Assembly: GCA_001897525.1 (NCBI GenBank)
Contig: MKTB01000002.1
Span: 132,196 to 196,195 of the forward strand
Length of the DNA stretch: 64,000 nucleotides
Origin: Bacteroidetes bacterium 43-16
GTDB taxonomy: Bacteria; Bacteroidota; Bacteroidia; Chitinophagales; Chitinophagaceae
Direction of reading: 5' to 3'
A program made the translations under genes and the position numbers. Under the pieces are notes generated by a model that saw nothing but the letters and a program-made list of their open reading frames with translations, made no database searches and was not told where the DNA came from. This document shows, piece by piece, positions 45,055 through 55,788 of this stretch. Positions within the stretch are counted from its first letter, which is position 1. The number at the start of each line of letters is the position of its first letter.

Positions 45055-48000
45055 TCAACGTGAACACCTGAAATTGAATATTGAGGCGTTGCGGGTCATG
45101 TTCAGGTTAGAAAAGGAAAAACGCCAAGCTACCGAAGCCGAGCGGCAGCAGCTTTTGCAGTATAGCGGTTTCGGCGGGATAAAATTCATCTTAAATCCCG
45201 CAGAGCATCCAACAGACATAAGGCAATGGAAAGACTATGAGCGAACCTATTTTGAGGAAACGCAGGAACTCCACCGGATGCTGAAAGAAAATGCCCCAGA
45301 CGAAAAGCAATACAAACATTATGTGGACAGTATGCGCAGCTCGGTACTGACGGCGTTTTACACCCCTCCCGAAATTATAAATATGCTATCCGATATTTTC
45401 AAGGAAAACGGCATAACGATACAGAAATTTTTAGAACCATCAGCAGGGGTTGGCGGTTTTATTCAGTCTTTTACAGATAAAGACGTGCCGCAGGTTACGG
45501 CTTATGAAAAAGACCTGCTTACGGGCAAAATCCTTAAACAGATTTGCCCAGACAGAAATATCCGAATAAACGGTTTTGAACAAATACCGGAAAAGGAACT
45601 GAACAGCTACGATGTAATTGCCAGCAATATTCCATTTGGCACAAGTTCGGTCTTTGACCTTTCCTATTCGCGTGGTGATGACCCTGCAAGAGCGCAGGCA
45701 GCAAAAAGTATCCACAATTATTTTTTTCTGAAGGGAACGGACACCATACGGGATGGTGGTATGCTCGCTTTCATTACCTCGCAGGGTGTTTTGGATAGCC
45801 CAAGCAATAAGCCTATCCGTGAGGCATTGATGGCAGCGCATAATCTTGTTTCGGTGGTACGGCTACCGAACAATCTTTTTATGGATTATGCAGGAACTGA
45901 AGTTGGAAGCGACCTTATCGTACTTCAAAAGAATGAGGGCAAACAAGGGCTTACGGAATTGGAAAAAGATTTTTGCGATACACTGCTCACAAAGCACAAC
46001 GACCACGTAAATGCCTTTGTTCATTATACCGCTCCCGTTGTGTTCGATGAAATCATTCAATCCACCGACCTGTACGGTAAGCCCTACACCGTATATGTAC
46101 ATAGTGGCGGTGTGGAAGAAATTGCAAAAGAAGCCAGGCAAATACTGTCTGCGGATTTTAAAAGCAATTTAAACCTGAACCTTTATAAAGGAATTGCGCC
46201 GGATGAACCTACCATACAGCCGGGTATTACTTTAGTACCTGAACCAGCCCCCGTGCAGCCAGCTACCGGCAATGCAAGGGGAAAAACATCACAGCCCACA
46301 TTATTCAATTTTACCAATCCTGCGGCGGCACAACCTGTCATGAGCCGTACACTGCAAGGCATCACGGCGGTAGCGGATGCGCCGTCAACACGGGAAGAAG
46401 TACAATTGAGTTTGTTTGACCTCTTTAACAATACGCCACAATCTGCCGTTCTCGCACCAGCGAAAAAGGTCAGAAGAAAAACGAGCATTACCAAGAAAAA
46501 GGTAGGCGGTCGCACCCAACAGCCGGGGCTGTTCGATTATATACCCTTGCGTAGTTTACAAGAGGAAACGCCAAAGCCTCCAATCACGTCACGAACAAGT
46601 GAGCAATCAGCCGTAATTGGCGATTTGTTTTCGTCTGTTAGTGTCAATAGCAACGGCGAAATAGAAGAACTGCCCAAAAACAAACCTGCCCCTGCAACGG
46701 ACAATACCATCCCTGAACCCGCACCATATTCCGGCGAACTGCAATCATTCCACAGGGATGATTGCCTTGCAACGGATAAGGGTTTTGTTGGGCATTTGCG
46801 GGATGTGGATATACCCAATGGCACGGCTGTATTCTGTCCGCTATTATTGCCTCCCAATCAGAAAGTAAGAGCCGAAGCCTATATAGGGTTACGGGATGCC
46901 TATCAGCAGCTTTACAATCACGAAGCACAATATCATAAAGAGTACAAACAAGAACGGGAAACACTGAACCGCCTGTATGATGATTTTGAAAAAAGATACG
47001 GCAATCTGAATAGTGCCGACAATATCAAATTGATTAAAACCGATAGCGCAGGTAAGGAAGTACCTTATTTGGAGCGTGTGGTAGGTGGCGTGGTACATAA
47101 GTCAGATATATTCCACCAGCCTGTCAGTTTTGCAACAACAACACTCGCAACGGACAACCCGGATGAAGCGTTGGCGGCATCGCTCAACAAGTACGGAACG
47201 GTTGATTTGAACTATATGTCGGAGTTAAGCGGAATGTCCGGCGAAGATTTAAAAGATGCGCTGCATGGCCGCATCTTTTACAATCCTGCACAAAGAGAAT
47301 ATGAGATTGCAGAAAAATGGGTTTCGGGCAACGTAGTAGAAAAAGCGGCAGAAGTACGGGCGTACCTCGCAGGGCAACCGGATAGCAAAGAAGCTGCCGA
47401 AAGTCTTAAAGCACTCGAAGAAGCCAAGCCCCGCAGGATAGAGTTTGACGAACTCGATTTTAACCTCGGTGAACGTTGGATACCAGCGGGCATTTACAAT
47501 CGTTTTGCTTCGCATCTGTTCGATACCGAAATCCGCATTCATTATTCCGAAAGTTCCGATGATTTTTCAATCCATTGCGACCGTAAGAATATCCATATCA
47601 CAGAAAAATACGCCATCAAGTCGGAAAGCCGCACGTTTGACGGCGTTACCCTGCTGAAACACGCTCTTGTCAATACCACGCCCGACATTACCAAAAAGGT
47701 AATTATAGATGATAAAGAAGTCAAGGTGCGGGATATGGAAGCCATACAAATGGCGAACAGTAAAATTGATGAGATACGCAGGGAGTTTACAGATTGGCTT
47801 TTTGCGCAGAACGATGAGTTTAAGCAACGCCTGACCGATAAATACAACGACACCTTTAACTGTTTTGTTCGTCCGCAATATGACGGCAGCCATCAGGATT
47901 TTCCGGGGCTTGACCGCAAGGCGTTGGGCATTGAAGACCTCTACCCAAGCCAAAAAGATGCCGTTTGGATGATTAAGATGAACGGCGGTGCTATCTGCGA

Positions 48001-50551
48001 CCATGAAGTGGGTGCGGGTAAAACGCTCATCATGTGTACTGCAGCGCAGGAAATGAAGCGTTTGGGGCTGGCACATAAGCCGATAATCATCGGGTTAAAA
48101 GCCAACGTGCATGAAATAGCGGAAACTTACCGCAAAGCCTACCCACACGCCAAAATATTATATCCCGGCAAAGAAGATTTTACCCCGCAGAAACGTCTGC
48201 GCATTTTCGGCGATATTAAAAACAACGATTGGGATTGCATCATCTTAACGCATGACCAGTTCGGGATGATACCGCAATCGCCTGAAATGCAAAAGCAGAT
48301 TTTGGAAGCCGAATTGGAAAGCGTGGAAGAAAATCTTGCGGCTTTGGAAAGACAGGGCAAGGAAGTTTCAAGGGGAATGCTCAAAGGGGTAATTGTTCGT
48401 AAGCAAAATTTAGAGGTTAGGTTAAAAACACTGGAGCATGACATCGAAAACCGCAAGGACGATGTTGTGGACTTTAAAATGATGGGCATAGACCACATTT
48501 TAGTGGACGAAAGCCATCGTTTTAAAAACCTCATGTTCAACACAAGACATGAACGTGTAGCGGGATTGGGCAACATGGCGGGAAGCCAAAAGGCTTTGAA
48601 CCTGCTATTTGCCATCCGCACCATTCAGGAGCGCACAGACAAAGACTTGGGCGCAACGTTCCTTTCAGGTACGACGATCAGCAACTCGCTTACTGAACTG
48701 TATTTGCTCTTTAAATACCTGCGCCCTAAAGCAATGGAAAAACAGGGCATCAACTGTTTTGATGCTTGGGCAGCTATTTACGCTCGTAAAACCACCGATT
48801 ATGAATTTTCGGTAGCGAACAATATAGTATCAAAAGAGCGTTTCCGCTTCTTCATCAAAGTGCCGGAACTGGCGCAGTTCTATTCGGAGATTACCGACTA
48901 CCGGACGGCAAAGGACATTGGCATAGACCGTCCCGAAAAGAATGAGATACTGTACCATATCCCACCGACACCGGAACAGGAGGTTTTCATCAAAAAGTTG
49001 ATGGAGTTTGCCAAAACGGGCAACGCCGAATTATTAGGCAGACCGCCGCTGAGCGAAAGCGAAGAAAAAGCAAAAATGCTGATTGCGACAGACTACGCAC
49101 GTAAGATGTCGCTGGATATGCGGATGATTAGCCGGGGTTATGAAGACCACCCCGACAATAAAGCCTCGCACTGTGCGGCTAATATTGCTAAATACTACAA
49201 CAAATTCGATGCGCAGAAAGGAACGCAGTTTATTTTCTCCGACCTCGGCACTTATAAACCCGCCGAATGGAATATCTATTCTGAAATCAAGCGTAAGCTG
49301 GTGGAAGACCACGGTATCCCTGCTCATGAAATACGGTTTATTCAGGAGGCTAAAAATGAGAAACAACGTAAGGAGCTTATCAGGGATGTAAACGAGGGAA
49401 AAATACGGGTGCTGTTCGGTTCTACCGAAATGCTCGGTACGGGCGTTAACGCTCAAAAGCGGGCAGTTGCTGTCCACCATTTAGATATACCGTGGCGACC
49501 ATCAGACCTTGCACAGCGGGATGGCAGGGCTATCCGCAAGGGCAATGATATTGCCAAATTCTTTGCCGATAACAAAGTGGATATTTTCATCTACGCCGTT
49601 CAAAAATCGCTGGATAGCTACAAATTCAATACGCTGTACAATAAGCAGGTATTTATCGAGCAATTAAAGAGCAACAGCCTCGGCAAACGTACCATTGATG
49701 AAGGTGGAATGGACGAGAAAACGGGCATGAACTTCTCCGAATACGTGGCGATACTTTCAGGCAATACAGACCTATTAGAAAAAGCAAAGCTGGAGAAGCA
49801 GATTGCCGGACTGGAAAGCGAACGCCAGGCGCATAACCGTTCCAAACTTAGTTCCAAATACAAGCTGGAAGATACTGTTGCCACACTGGAAAGTACGCAG
49901 GCACGTTTCGACCGTATGAGCCTCGACCTCGGAAACCTGCAAAAGCGCATACAGAAAAACAAAGAGGGCGAAATACTCAACCCTGTGCAGCTTATTGGGC
50001 TTTCACCAAACGCCGATGTAAAGCAGGTTGGGGCAAAACTCAATCAGCTTTCCGAAAAAGCCCGCACCGCAGGGCAGTATGAGGAAATCGGTACGCTATA
50101 TGGTTTTACGCTCTTAGTAAAAACAGAGGTTTCGCAAAAGGACGGTGTGGATATTAAGGACAACCGTTTCTTTGTTCAGGGTGAGGGCAATATCAAGTAC
50201 ACGTACAATAACGGCAAGATGGCTACCGATGCGAAAACAGCATCCTTTAATTTTCTGAATGCGCTCGAAAAGATACCGGGTATCTTAGAGCAGGAACAGA
50301 AGAAAATTGCTGAATTGCAAAAGGACCTTCCGGTTCTTCAGGAAGTGGTAAATGGCTCATGGAAGAAAGAGCAGGCATTAAGCGACCTCAAAACGGAACT
50401 GGCGGCGGTTGAAAGGAAAATACAATTATCCATAAAGCCGGAAACCGATACGGGCGAAGAACAACCCGAAAAAGCCGAAAAGCAAGTGCAGAATAATTCG
50501 GAAACAATTGTACGGGTTAAAGGCATTCATTTACCCCGTGGGGTATTATAA
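45044..50551 (+). CDS. giant N6-methylase-like / SF2 helicase fusion
   Basis: 1,835 residues. An N-terminal methyltransferase fold (about 90-300) has motif [11 protein letters not shown] and motif IV ASNIPFG, where the usual NPPY/F is NIPF. A disordered Pro-rich linker (about 395-600) carries three Q-x2-L-F peptides at 417, 454 (QLSLF) and 493. A SNF2/SF2 helicase follows: Walker [12 protein letters not shown] near 987, DESHRFKN near 1150, [37 protein letters not shown] near 1465. Coiled coil occurs near 1590-1650 and 1740-1790. The layout resembles DarB-like antirestriction proteins. Role in the element is inferred. Confidence 0.88.
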   Translation: MAFNQREHLKLNIEALRVMFRLEKEKRQATEAERQQLLQYSGFGGIKFILNPAEHPTDIRQWKDYERTYFEETQELHRMLKENAPDEKQYKHYVDSMRSSVLTAFYTPPEIINMLSDIFKENGITIQKFLEPSAGVGGFIQSFTDKDVPQVTAYEKDLLTGKILKQICPDRNIRINGFEQIPEKELNSYDVIASNIPFGTSSVFDLSYSRGDDPARAQAAKSIHNYFFLKGTDTIRDGGMLAFITSQGVLDSPSNKPIREALMAAHNLVSVVRLPNNLFMDYAGTEVGSDLIVLQKNEGKQGLTELEKDFCDTLLTKHNDHVNAFVHYTAPVVFDEIIQSTDLYGKPYTVYVHSGGVEEIAKEARQILSADFKSNLNLNLYKGIAPDEPTIQPGITLVPEPAPVQPATGNARGKTSQPTLFNFTNPAAAQPVMSRTLQGITAVADAPSTREEVQLSLFDLFNNTPQSAVLAPAKKVRRKTSITKKKVGGRTQQPGLFDYIPLRSLQEETPKPPITSRTSEQSAVIGDLFSSVSVNSNGEIEELPKNKPAPATDNTIPEPAPYSGELQSFHRDDCLATDKGFVGHLRDVDIPNGTAVFCPLLLPPNQKVRAEAYIGLRDAYQQLYNHEAQYHKEYKQERETLNRLYDDFEKRYGNLNSADNIKLIKTDSAGKEVPYLERVVGGVVHKSDIFHQPVSFATTTLATDNPDEALAASLNKYGTVDLNYMSELSGMSGEDLKDALHGRIFYNPAQREYEIAEKWVSGNVVEKAAEVRAYLAGQPDSKEAAESLKALEEAKPRRIEFDELDFNLGERWIPAGIYNRFASHLFDTEIRIHYSESSDDFSIHCDRKNIHITEKYAIKSESRTFDGVTLLKHALVNTTPDITKKVIIDDKEVKVRDMEAIQMANSKIDEIRREFTDWLFAQNDEFKQRLTDKYNDTFNCFVRPQYDGSHQDFPGLDRKALGIEDLYPSQKDAVWMIKMNGGAICDHEVGAGKTLIMCTAAQEMKRLGLAHKPIIIGLKANVHEIAETYRKAYPHAKILYPGKEDFTPQKRLRIFGDIKNNDWDCIILTHDQFGMIPQSPEMQKQILEAELESVEENLAALERQGKEVSRGMLKGVIVRKQNLEVRLKTLEHDIENRKDDVVDFKMMGIDHILVDESHRFKNLMFNTRHERVAGLGNMAGSQKALNLLFAIRTIQERTDKDLGATFLSGTTISNSLTELYLLFKYLRPKAMEKQGINCFDAWAAIYARKTTDYEFSVANNIVSKERFRFFIKVPELAQFYSEITDYRTAKDIGIDRPEKNEILYHIPPTPEQEVFIKKLMEFAKTGNAELLGRPPLSESEEKAKMLIATDYARKMSLDMRMISRGYEDHPDNKASHCAANIAKYYNKFDAQKGTQFIFSDLGTYKPAEWNIYSEIKRKLVEDHGIPAHEIRFIQEAKNEKQRKELIRDVNEGKIRVLFGSTEMLGTGVNAQKRAVAVHHLDIPWRPSDLAQRDGRAIRKGNDIAKFFADNKVDIFIYAVQKSLDSYKFNTLYNKQVFIEQLKSNSLGKRTIDEGGMDEKTGMNFSEYVAILSGNTDLLEKAKLEKQIAGLESERQAHNRSKLSSKYKLEDTVATLESTQARFDRMSLDLGNLQKRIQKNKEGEILNPVQLIGLSPNADVKQVGAKLNQLSEKARTAGQYEEIGTLYGFTLLVKTEVSQKDGVDIKDNRFFVQGEGNIKYTYNNGKMATDAKTASFNFLNALEKIPGILEQEQKKIAELQKDLPVLQEVVNGSWKKEQALSDLKTELAAVERKIQLSIKPETDTGEEQPEKAEKQVQNNSETIVRVKGIHLPRGVL

Positions 50552-50566
50552 ACTGAAAGGAGCGAT

Positions 50567-50606
50567 AAAAAGTAAAAGGGGATCTGCAAGTCCCCTTTTA
50601 CTTTTT
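50567..50606. terminator. strong bidirectional terminator
   Basis: 16-bp perfect stem (50567-50582 with 50591-50606), 8-nt loop, A-rich on one side and T-rich on the other. It separates the convergent methylase-helicase and HD-protein genes. Confidence 0.88.
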
Positions 50607-50612
50607 CCATAT

Positions 50613-51206
50613 CTACGGTAAGATTTGTTTTATCCGTTCTATGTTTACTTCTTTGGACTTTTGAAGGACAGTTTGCCCATACTCCGTATGGTAACTATGG
50701 TTCTGCAAGAAAGTATAGTTTGTTTTGTTCCATTCAACATCTGTACAGGATTTACCCAAATGTATTTCAAACTCTTTCCTTAATCGCTGTTCATATTTGG
50801 GGTAATCCGGTTTTGTGAAATGATACAAATCTGCATCTGCAATAACGTTATCTTCCGGCGATTGGGGATTTTGTGGGAAACGTGTTGCCTCAATGCAGGC
50901 TAAAACCCTTTCTATATCATCTTTTGGATAGCCATACCGGGTTAAAAAATCGGAGGCAATGGCTTTGCTGCTGTCCTCGTGGTTAATATACTGCACTGTA
51001 TAACCGCAATCGTGAAACCATGCGGAAAGCGTAACAATTTCTAATTGCTTCGGGTTAAAATTACATGCTTGGGCAATTTCAATTGCTGCCTTTACAACTT
51101 CTTTCGTATGCTCTACATTGTGAAAGAAAATACCATCAGGAAGTTTGCCGGACAAAAGTTCAGATACATATTTCCGTGTCAATTCAATAATATTCTCTGC
51201 TACCAT
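50613..51206 (-). CDS. HD-domain phosphohydrolase
   Basis: 197 residues. The HD metal site is visible: FHNVEHTKEV near residue 28, WFHDCGYTVQY (HD pair) near 69 and a late D in VIADADLYHF near 120. Such proteins cleave nucleotides, cyclic nucleotides or (p)ppGpp-like molecules; the substrate cannot be read. It is on the minus strand downstream of the second RteC gene (48-bp gap) and probably co-transcribed with it. Its location within the element but opposite to the excision operon suggests an accessory or regulatory cargo. Confidence 0.8.
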   Translation of the reverse strand: MVAENIIELTRKYVSELLSGKLPDGIFFHNVEHTKEVVKAAIEIAQACNFNPKQLEIVTLSAWFHDCGYTVQYINHEDSSKAIASDFLTRYGYPKDDIERVLACIEATRFPQNPQSPEDNVIADADLYHFTKPDYPKYEQRLRKEFEIHLGKSCTDVEWNKTNYTFLQNHSYHTEYGQTVLQKSKEVNIERIKQILP

Positions 51207-51254
51207 TATCTGATAATTTGAAATTTATATTCTAAGTACTGAACATGGACACAA

Positions 51255-52082
51255 TTATTTCTCGTCCTGTTCGTCCATCTTCTTTAGAAGACCGTCCCGG
51301 AGTTCATCAAGGAATTTTGTACGGTTTATTTTTCGGGTTCGTAACTCCAAAAACGTTTGATAAAAATTCCCTAAGTCAATATTGAACGTATTTTCAAAAT
51401 ATTGTGCTATTAATCTTATATCGGTATTGCCATTATCAAACACACCCTGACAATTCAGTGCGTAAATTAATTCTATCATAGCCGTTTTGCTTCCCGTCCA
51501 ATTTAACTTTTCAGTGGCTACCGATTTATTGTCCTGGGTTTTGCTGTATAGTTGTTTTTCGACATAAACCTGTATCATGTCGTTAGCAATTATCTTGGCA
51601 ACCTTATAATCGTGTGAAGTGGAAAAGGACTGGTCAGACTGAAAATAGTAAGTATCCAACCATAGTTTTATATCGTGCCTGCCACGTACAAAAAAACTTT
51701 CATCAAGAAAAGAATTATTGCTACGATAGTATTTATAGAAATCGAGATTGTTATCAAAAAATCTTTTTAGCTTTTTCAGTTCTTTGGTAAGATATTTTTT
51801 TATTGGCTTTGCTCCATAGGGTTTTCTTGCTTCAATCTTGTAAATGGTATTGTAGTAAATAAGTTTTGAAACAATGGTCGGTTTCTGATATTTGAAAAAA
51901 CGGATTTCCTCATCTGTATTCTTAAATCCTCTTTTCAATATATACTCTTTTACTTCGGACAGGCATTTAAGAATAAGGTGTATCACAGTTTCTACCTGTT
52001 GTATAGAACAATCGGTTTCAATCTCTAACTCATTGATTGAAAATTCCAATTTATATAGCGTTTCATTATAGAATTTTTCCAT
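51255..52082 (-). CDS. second RteC-family protein
   Basis: 275 residues with the same block order as the first RteC: FFKYQKPTIVSKLIYYNTIYKIEA, FYKYYRSNNSFLDESFFVRG, SFSTSHDYKVAKIIANDMIQVYV, LNWTGSKTAMIELIYALNCQGVF, RTRKINRTKFLDELRDGLLKKM. It is clearly diverged from the copy at 38145 and is not a recent duplicate. It is encoded on the opposite strand, heading an HD-protein gene. It may regulate a different promoter or be a remnant of a second element. Confidence 0.85.
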   Translation of the reverse strand: MEKFYNETLYKLEFSINELEIETDCSIQQVETVIHLILKCLSEVKEYILKRGFKNTDEEIRFFKYQKPTIVSKLIYYNTIYKIEARKPYGAKPIKKYLTKELKKLKRFFDNNLDFYKYYRSNNSFLDESFFVRGRHDIKLWLDTYYFQSDQSFSTSHDYKVAKIIANDMIQVYVEKQLYSKTQDNKSVATEKLNWTGSKTAMIELIYALNCQGVFDNGNTDIRLIAQYFENTFNIDLGNFYQTFLELRTRKINRTKFLDELRDGLLKKMDEQDEK

Positions 52083-52199
52083 TTTATTATTTTAAATGCC
52101 CCAGATATTGGTTGCTAATAGAAGAACCCAAATTGTTTTGCCGATGCTCTATTCTGTTAGCATTTTACGAGGCGTATTAATTAAAATTTCTATGTTTCT

Positions 52200-54698
52200 T
52201 TATTTCACTCGCTTCACCCATTTATACACTTCAAACCATAATACAGATACCGATGCAATGCCAATAGCCGTACCTAATTCGCCTGCATTTAATCCTGTTA
52301 AGTGAAAGAAATTGGCAAAAGGTGCAATATATAATATAGCGAACAGCAGAATAAAGGTTAAGCTGTTGACTACCACAAACAGCCTATTCCTGTTCTTAAA
52401 ACTTTCAAACAGGCTGTAATGGAATGAGCGATTGGCCAGGCTCAATAAAATATTGGCAAAAATCAAGGTCGTAAAAACCATCGCTCTTGTTTTCTCTTCA
52501 TTACCGCCGTTTTGCACGGTATATTGATAAGCGAACAATACACCACCTGTTATGATCAACCCCTGAGCAATGCTAACAGCCAACTCTTTCCAGTTCAGAA
52601 ATGTATCCGTCATTTTTCGTGGCTTTTTCAACATGGTGTTACGCTCCATCGGTTCGTTTTCATATACAATGGAGCAGGTAGGCCCCATTATCAATTCTAA
52701 AAAGATCACGTGGACAGGAGTGAATATCTGTGGGAATACCCAGCCCAGAAACAAAGGCAGAGAAACCGTAAGAATAATCGGTATATGAATGGAAATAATA
52801 TACTGAATAGCTTTTTTAATGTTCGCATAAATTCTTCGACCGGATGCGATACCGGTAATCAGCTTGTCTAAATCGTCATTGGTAATCACCAATGCTGCAG
52901 CAGCTTTAGCTATTTCAGTTCCTTTGCTGCCCATTGCCACACCAATATGAGCAGCTTTCAGTGCCGGGCCGTCATTTACGCCATCGCCCAGCATGGCCAC
53001 TACTTCACCTTGCTTTTTTAGTGCGTTTACCACAGCCAGCTTGGCATCAGGGAACATCCGGGTAAACAATACTTTATCTTCGGCTGCTTCCATAAGCTTA
53101 GCATCCGAATATTCCATAATATCTTTTCCCTCTACTGCATCGGTTGTGTTTAAAATTCCCGCCTGTGCTGCAATGCTTCTGGTGGTATCAGTATTATCAC
53201 CCGTAATTACTTTTACTTTAATGCCAGCGTCATAAATATGGCGGAAGACTTCCTGAATATTTTGCTTTGGCGGATCATAGAAAACGACCAGCCCCAGGAA
53301 ATCAAACCTGAAATCCTGTTGCTTTAAAGGAAAGTCATTCCCTTCAAAAGAGGTGCTGGCAACCCCTAAAACCCGGAAGCCCTGTTGTCCGAAATTTTTG
53401 ATAAGCTCCCGTATTTTATTTTTTTCATTTTCCGAAAGTGTGGATACATTAAGAATGGCTTCCGGCGCACCTTTAGCAGCGATGATCCGTTGTTGTTCAG
53501 CATTTTCAAAAAGATGTGTCATCATTGGAGGTTTCCCTTCCAGTGGATACTCATGTATCATTTTAAATGCTTTCCGTTGGTCGTTGGATTGTGTTTGCTC
53601 ATATACTTTGTGCAAAGTCTTTTCCATCGGGTCAAAAGGGGCAGGCTCACTGCTCCACATGGCATAGTCAATCAGCGTAGAAAGTGCCACATCGCTGAAA
53701 TCTTTCTCATCTAAAATTTTATCCGACCGGTAGTCGTAAAGATGCTTTAGGTGCATCGTGTTTTCAGTAATGGTTCCGGTTTTATCAGTACAGATCACCG
53801 TTGTGCTGCCTAATGTTTCCACAATGCTGCTGCGTTTGACAATGATACCGTCACGCATCAGCTTCCAGGCACCCAATGCCATAAAAGTGGTAAATGCTAC
53901 GGGAATTTCTTCCGGCAGTACAGACATTGCCAGCGTAAGCCCATTGAGCAGGCTGTTAATCAGATCTTGAGTATGATAATAGCTAACGGCACATACCATC
54001 CCGAAAATAGCTATACCCACAATAGCCATAGCTTTTACAAAGCTGCGTATTTGAAGTTGCAAAGGCGAGGCTTCTTCTTTTATTCCCGAAAGGGAAACGC
54101 CGATTTTACCAAGGCGGGTTGCTGCGCCTATTTGTTCCACTTTAAATACAGCCAGTCCCGATACTGCTAATGTGCCACTATAAACCTTGTTGTCTTCGCT
54201 TTCCCTGCTTTTGAATACAGAAAGACTTTCGCCGGTCAGAGAGGCTTCATTAACGGAAAAGTCGTTGCTGTGCATAATCTCGCCATCGGCGTTAATCGTT
54301 TTTCCTTCTTCGGTAATGCAGAGATCGCCTACCGCAATTTCGTGGGTCGGAATTTCAATAACCTGTGCATTGCGGATAACTTTACTCAATGGCTCGTTCA
54401 GTTTTTCCAATGCCTCCAGTGCTTTTTTGCTACGGGTATCCTGGTATAATGAAATGGCGGAAACCACAACGATTGCCAGCAACATAAAAAGGGCTTCACC
54501 ATAATTGCCTACGATGAGGTAAATGGCTGAAATGGCAAAGAGCAGTATGAGCATTGGTTCTTTGAGTATATTCATCAGCAATTCCAGCACCGTGCTTGTA
54601 TGAACACCGTCTATTTTGTTGTAGCCGTATTGCCTTCTAGAAGCGGCTACTTCGCTATCGTTAAGACCTTTCAGATGGTCGGGTATATTATATGACAT
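52200..54698 (-). CDS. cation-transporting P-type ATPase (Ca2+-ATPase-like)
   Basis: 832 residues from the ATG at 54698 (a TTG two codons earlier is possible). Features: N-terminal cation-ATPase domain (GLNDSEVAASRRQYGYNKI), TGES near 150, ion-site helix VLPEEIPVAF near 265, phosphorylation site DKTGT with D305, KGAPE near 395, GDGVNDGPALK near 585, and about eight to ten TM helices. No N-terminal metal-binding CxxC is present. The family moves Ca2+ or similar divalent cations. The gene stands alone, divergent from a small membrane protein. Confidence 0.9.
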   Translation of the reverse strand: MSYNIPDHLKGLNDSEVAASRRQYGYNKIDGVHTSTVLELLMNILKEPMLILLFAISAIYLIVGNYGEALFMLLAIVVVSAISLYQDTRSKKALEALEKLNEPLSKVIRNAQVIEIPTHEIAVGDLCITEEGKTINADGEIMHSNDFSVNEASLTGESLSVFKSRESEDNKVYSGTLAVSGLAVFKVEQIGAATRLGKIGVSLSGIKEEASPLQLQIRSFVKAMAIVGIAIFGMVCAVSYYHTQDLINSLLNGLTLAMSVLPEEIPVAFTTFMALGAWKLMRDGIIVKRSSIVETLGSTTVICTDKTGTITENTMHLKHLYDYRSDKILDEKDFSDVALSTLIDYAMWSSEPAPFDPMEKTLHKVYEQTQSNDQRKAFKMIHEYPLEGKPPMMTHLFENAEQQRIIAAKGAPEAILNVSTLSENEKNKIRELIKNFGQQGFRVLGVASTSFEGNDFPLKQQDFRFDFLGLVVFYDPPKQNIQEVFRHIYDAGIKVKVITGDNTDTTRSIAAQAGILNTTDAVEGKDIMEYSDAKLMEAAEDKVLFTRMFPDAKLAVVNALKKQGEVVAMLGDGVNDGPALKAAHIGVAMGSKGTEIAKAAAALVITNDDLDKLITGIASGRRIYANIKKAIQYIISIHIPIILTVSLPLFLGWVFPQIFTPVHVIFLELIMGPTCSIVYENEPMERNTMLKKPRKMTDTFLNWKELAVSIAQGLIITGGVLFAYQYTVQNGGNEEKTRAMVFTTLIFANILLSLANRSFHYSLFESFKNRNRLFVVVNSLTFILLFAILYIAPFANFFHLTGLNAGELGTAIGIASVSVLWFEVYKWVKRVK

Positions 54699-54791
54699 AA
54701 ACAATTAGATATTAATCTTTAAAAATACATATGCTTTCTTTGTTCCTGTGTTTTGCTTTCAATAATTTTGTTATATATAAATTGATAAAAC

Positions 54792-54995
54792 ATGAGCTTC
54801 TTCAATAAAAAAACCACCTGGGCAAACAAAGAATTTATCCCATTTAAACTTTGCATTGCCAGTATTTATATCATTGCAGGCAGTTATTTTCACAGTGTCT
54901 TTGCAAACTATTATGTACCGCTTTTTATTCTGTTTGGCGTCACTGCCGTATGGACAGTGGTTTTGTGGCTAAAAAAAATGAAAAGCAAGAACTAA
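54792..54995 (+). CDS. small two-TM membrane protein
   Basis: 67 residues with two hydrophobic segments (FKLCIASIYIIAGSYFHSVF and VPLFILFGVTAVWTVVLWL) and a basic tail (KKMKSKN). It is divergent from the P-type ATPase gene 93 bp away. Its length, composition and position suggest a real gene; no family or function is known to me. Confidence 0.6.
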   Translation: MSFFNKKTTWANKEFIPFKLCIASIYIIAGSYFHSVFANYYVPLFILFGVTAVWTVVLWLKKMKSKN

Positions 54996-55045
54996 CGAAA
55001 GATTAAGCCCTGAAAAACGCTTCTTTTCCAAGGCTTGTAACTCTA

Positions 55046-55765
55046 TTATACTTTTACTCCAAAAAGATACCCCACCAGAGCGGTCAATACCATTGCAATA
55101 GTTCCCCAAAGCGTAATCCGAACAACTGCTTTTGCTATTGCTGAACCACCGGTGCGTGCAGCAAATGCACCGAGAATACCCAGAAATACAATGGAAAAGA
55201 TGTAAAGAACATATTCCATATTCTTTACAGGAGAAAACAGTGTTATTGCTAAGGGTAAAATACCGCCTGCCGTAAACGCTGCGCCCGATGCCAATGCCGC
55301 CTGAATGGGGTTAGCCTGTGTGATTTCATTGATGCCAAGCTCATCCCTAAGGTGTGCTTCAAGTGCATTGTGTTCCGTCAATTCTTTGGCAACAAGTTGA
55401 GCGGTTTCCTTTTTCAGTCCCCGTTTCTGGTATATTTCTGTTAGCCGTTGCAATTCGACTTCGGGCATTTCATCCAGTTCCTGCTGCTCTCTTTTTATAT
55501 CCGCTTTCTCCAGATCGGTCTGCGAACTTACCGATACATATTCTCCGGCAGCCATTGACAATGCCCCGGCAACAAGACCTGCCAAAACCGCTAAAATAAT
55601 TGGCTCTCTTGTACTGCTGGCTGTTGCTACGCCAATAGCGATACTGGCAACAGACAATATGCCGTCATTGGCACCCAATACCGCCGCACGCAGCCAGTTG
55701 CTTTTGTGCATATAGTGATTGTCAAGATAATTATCCAGTGTTCCTGTTTGTTTACTATTTGCCAT
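55046..55765 (-). CDS. VIT1/CCC1-family iron/manganese transporter
   Basis: 239 residues from the ATG at 55765, chosen over 55822 because the extra N-terminus overlaps the upstream gene and is not family-like. Family marks: HYMHKSNWLRAAVLGANDGILSVASIAIGVA near the start, GALSMAAGEYVSVSSQTDLEKAD, and a cytosolic acidic loop (QQELDEMPEVELQRL...ELTEHNALEAHLRDELG) that binds metal in VIT proteins. Five TM helices are expected. It probably removes or stores Fe2+/Mn2+. It is the last gene of the minus-strand cargo run. Confidence 0.9.
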   Translation of the reverse strand: MANSKQTGTLDNYLDNHYMHKSNWLRAAVLGANDGILSVASIAIGVATASSTREPIILAVLAGLVAGALSMAAGEYVSVSSQTDLEKADIKREQQELDEMPEVELQRLTEIYQKRGLKKETAQLVAKELTEHNALEAHLRDELGINEITQANPIQAALASGAAFTAGGILPLAITLFSPVKNMEYVLYIFSIVFLGILGAFAARTGGSAIAKAVVRITLWGTIAMVLTALVGYLFGVKV

Positions 55766-55788
55766 TTGTTTTCCTTTTATTAAATGAT

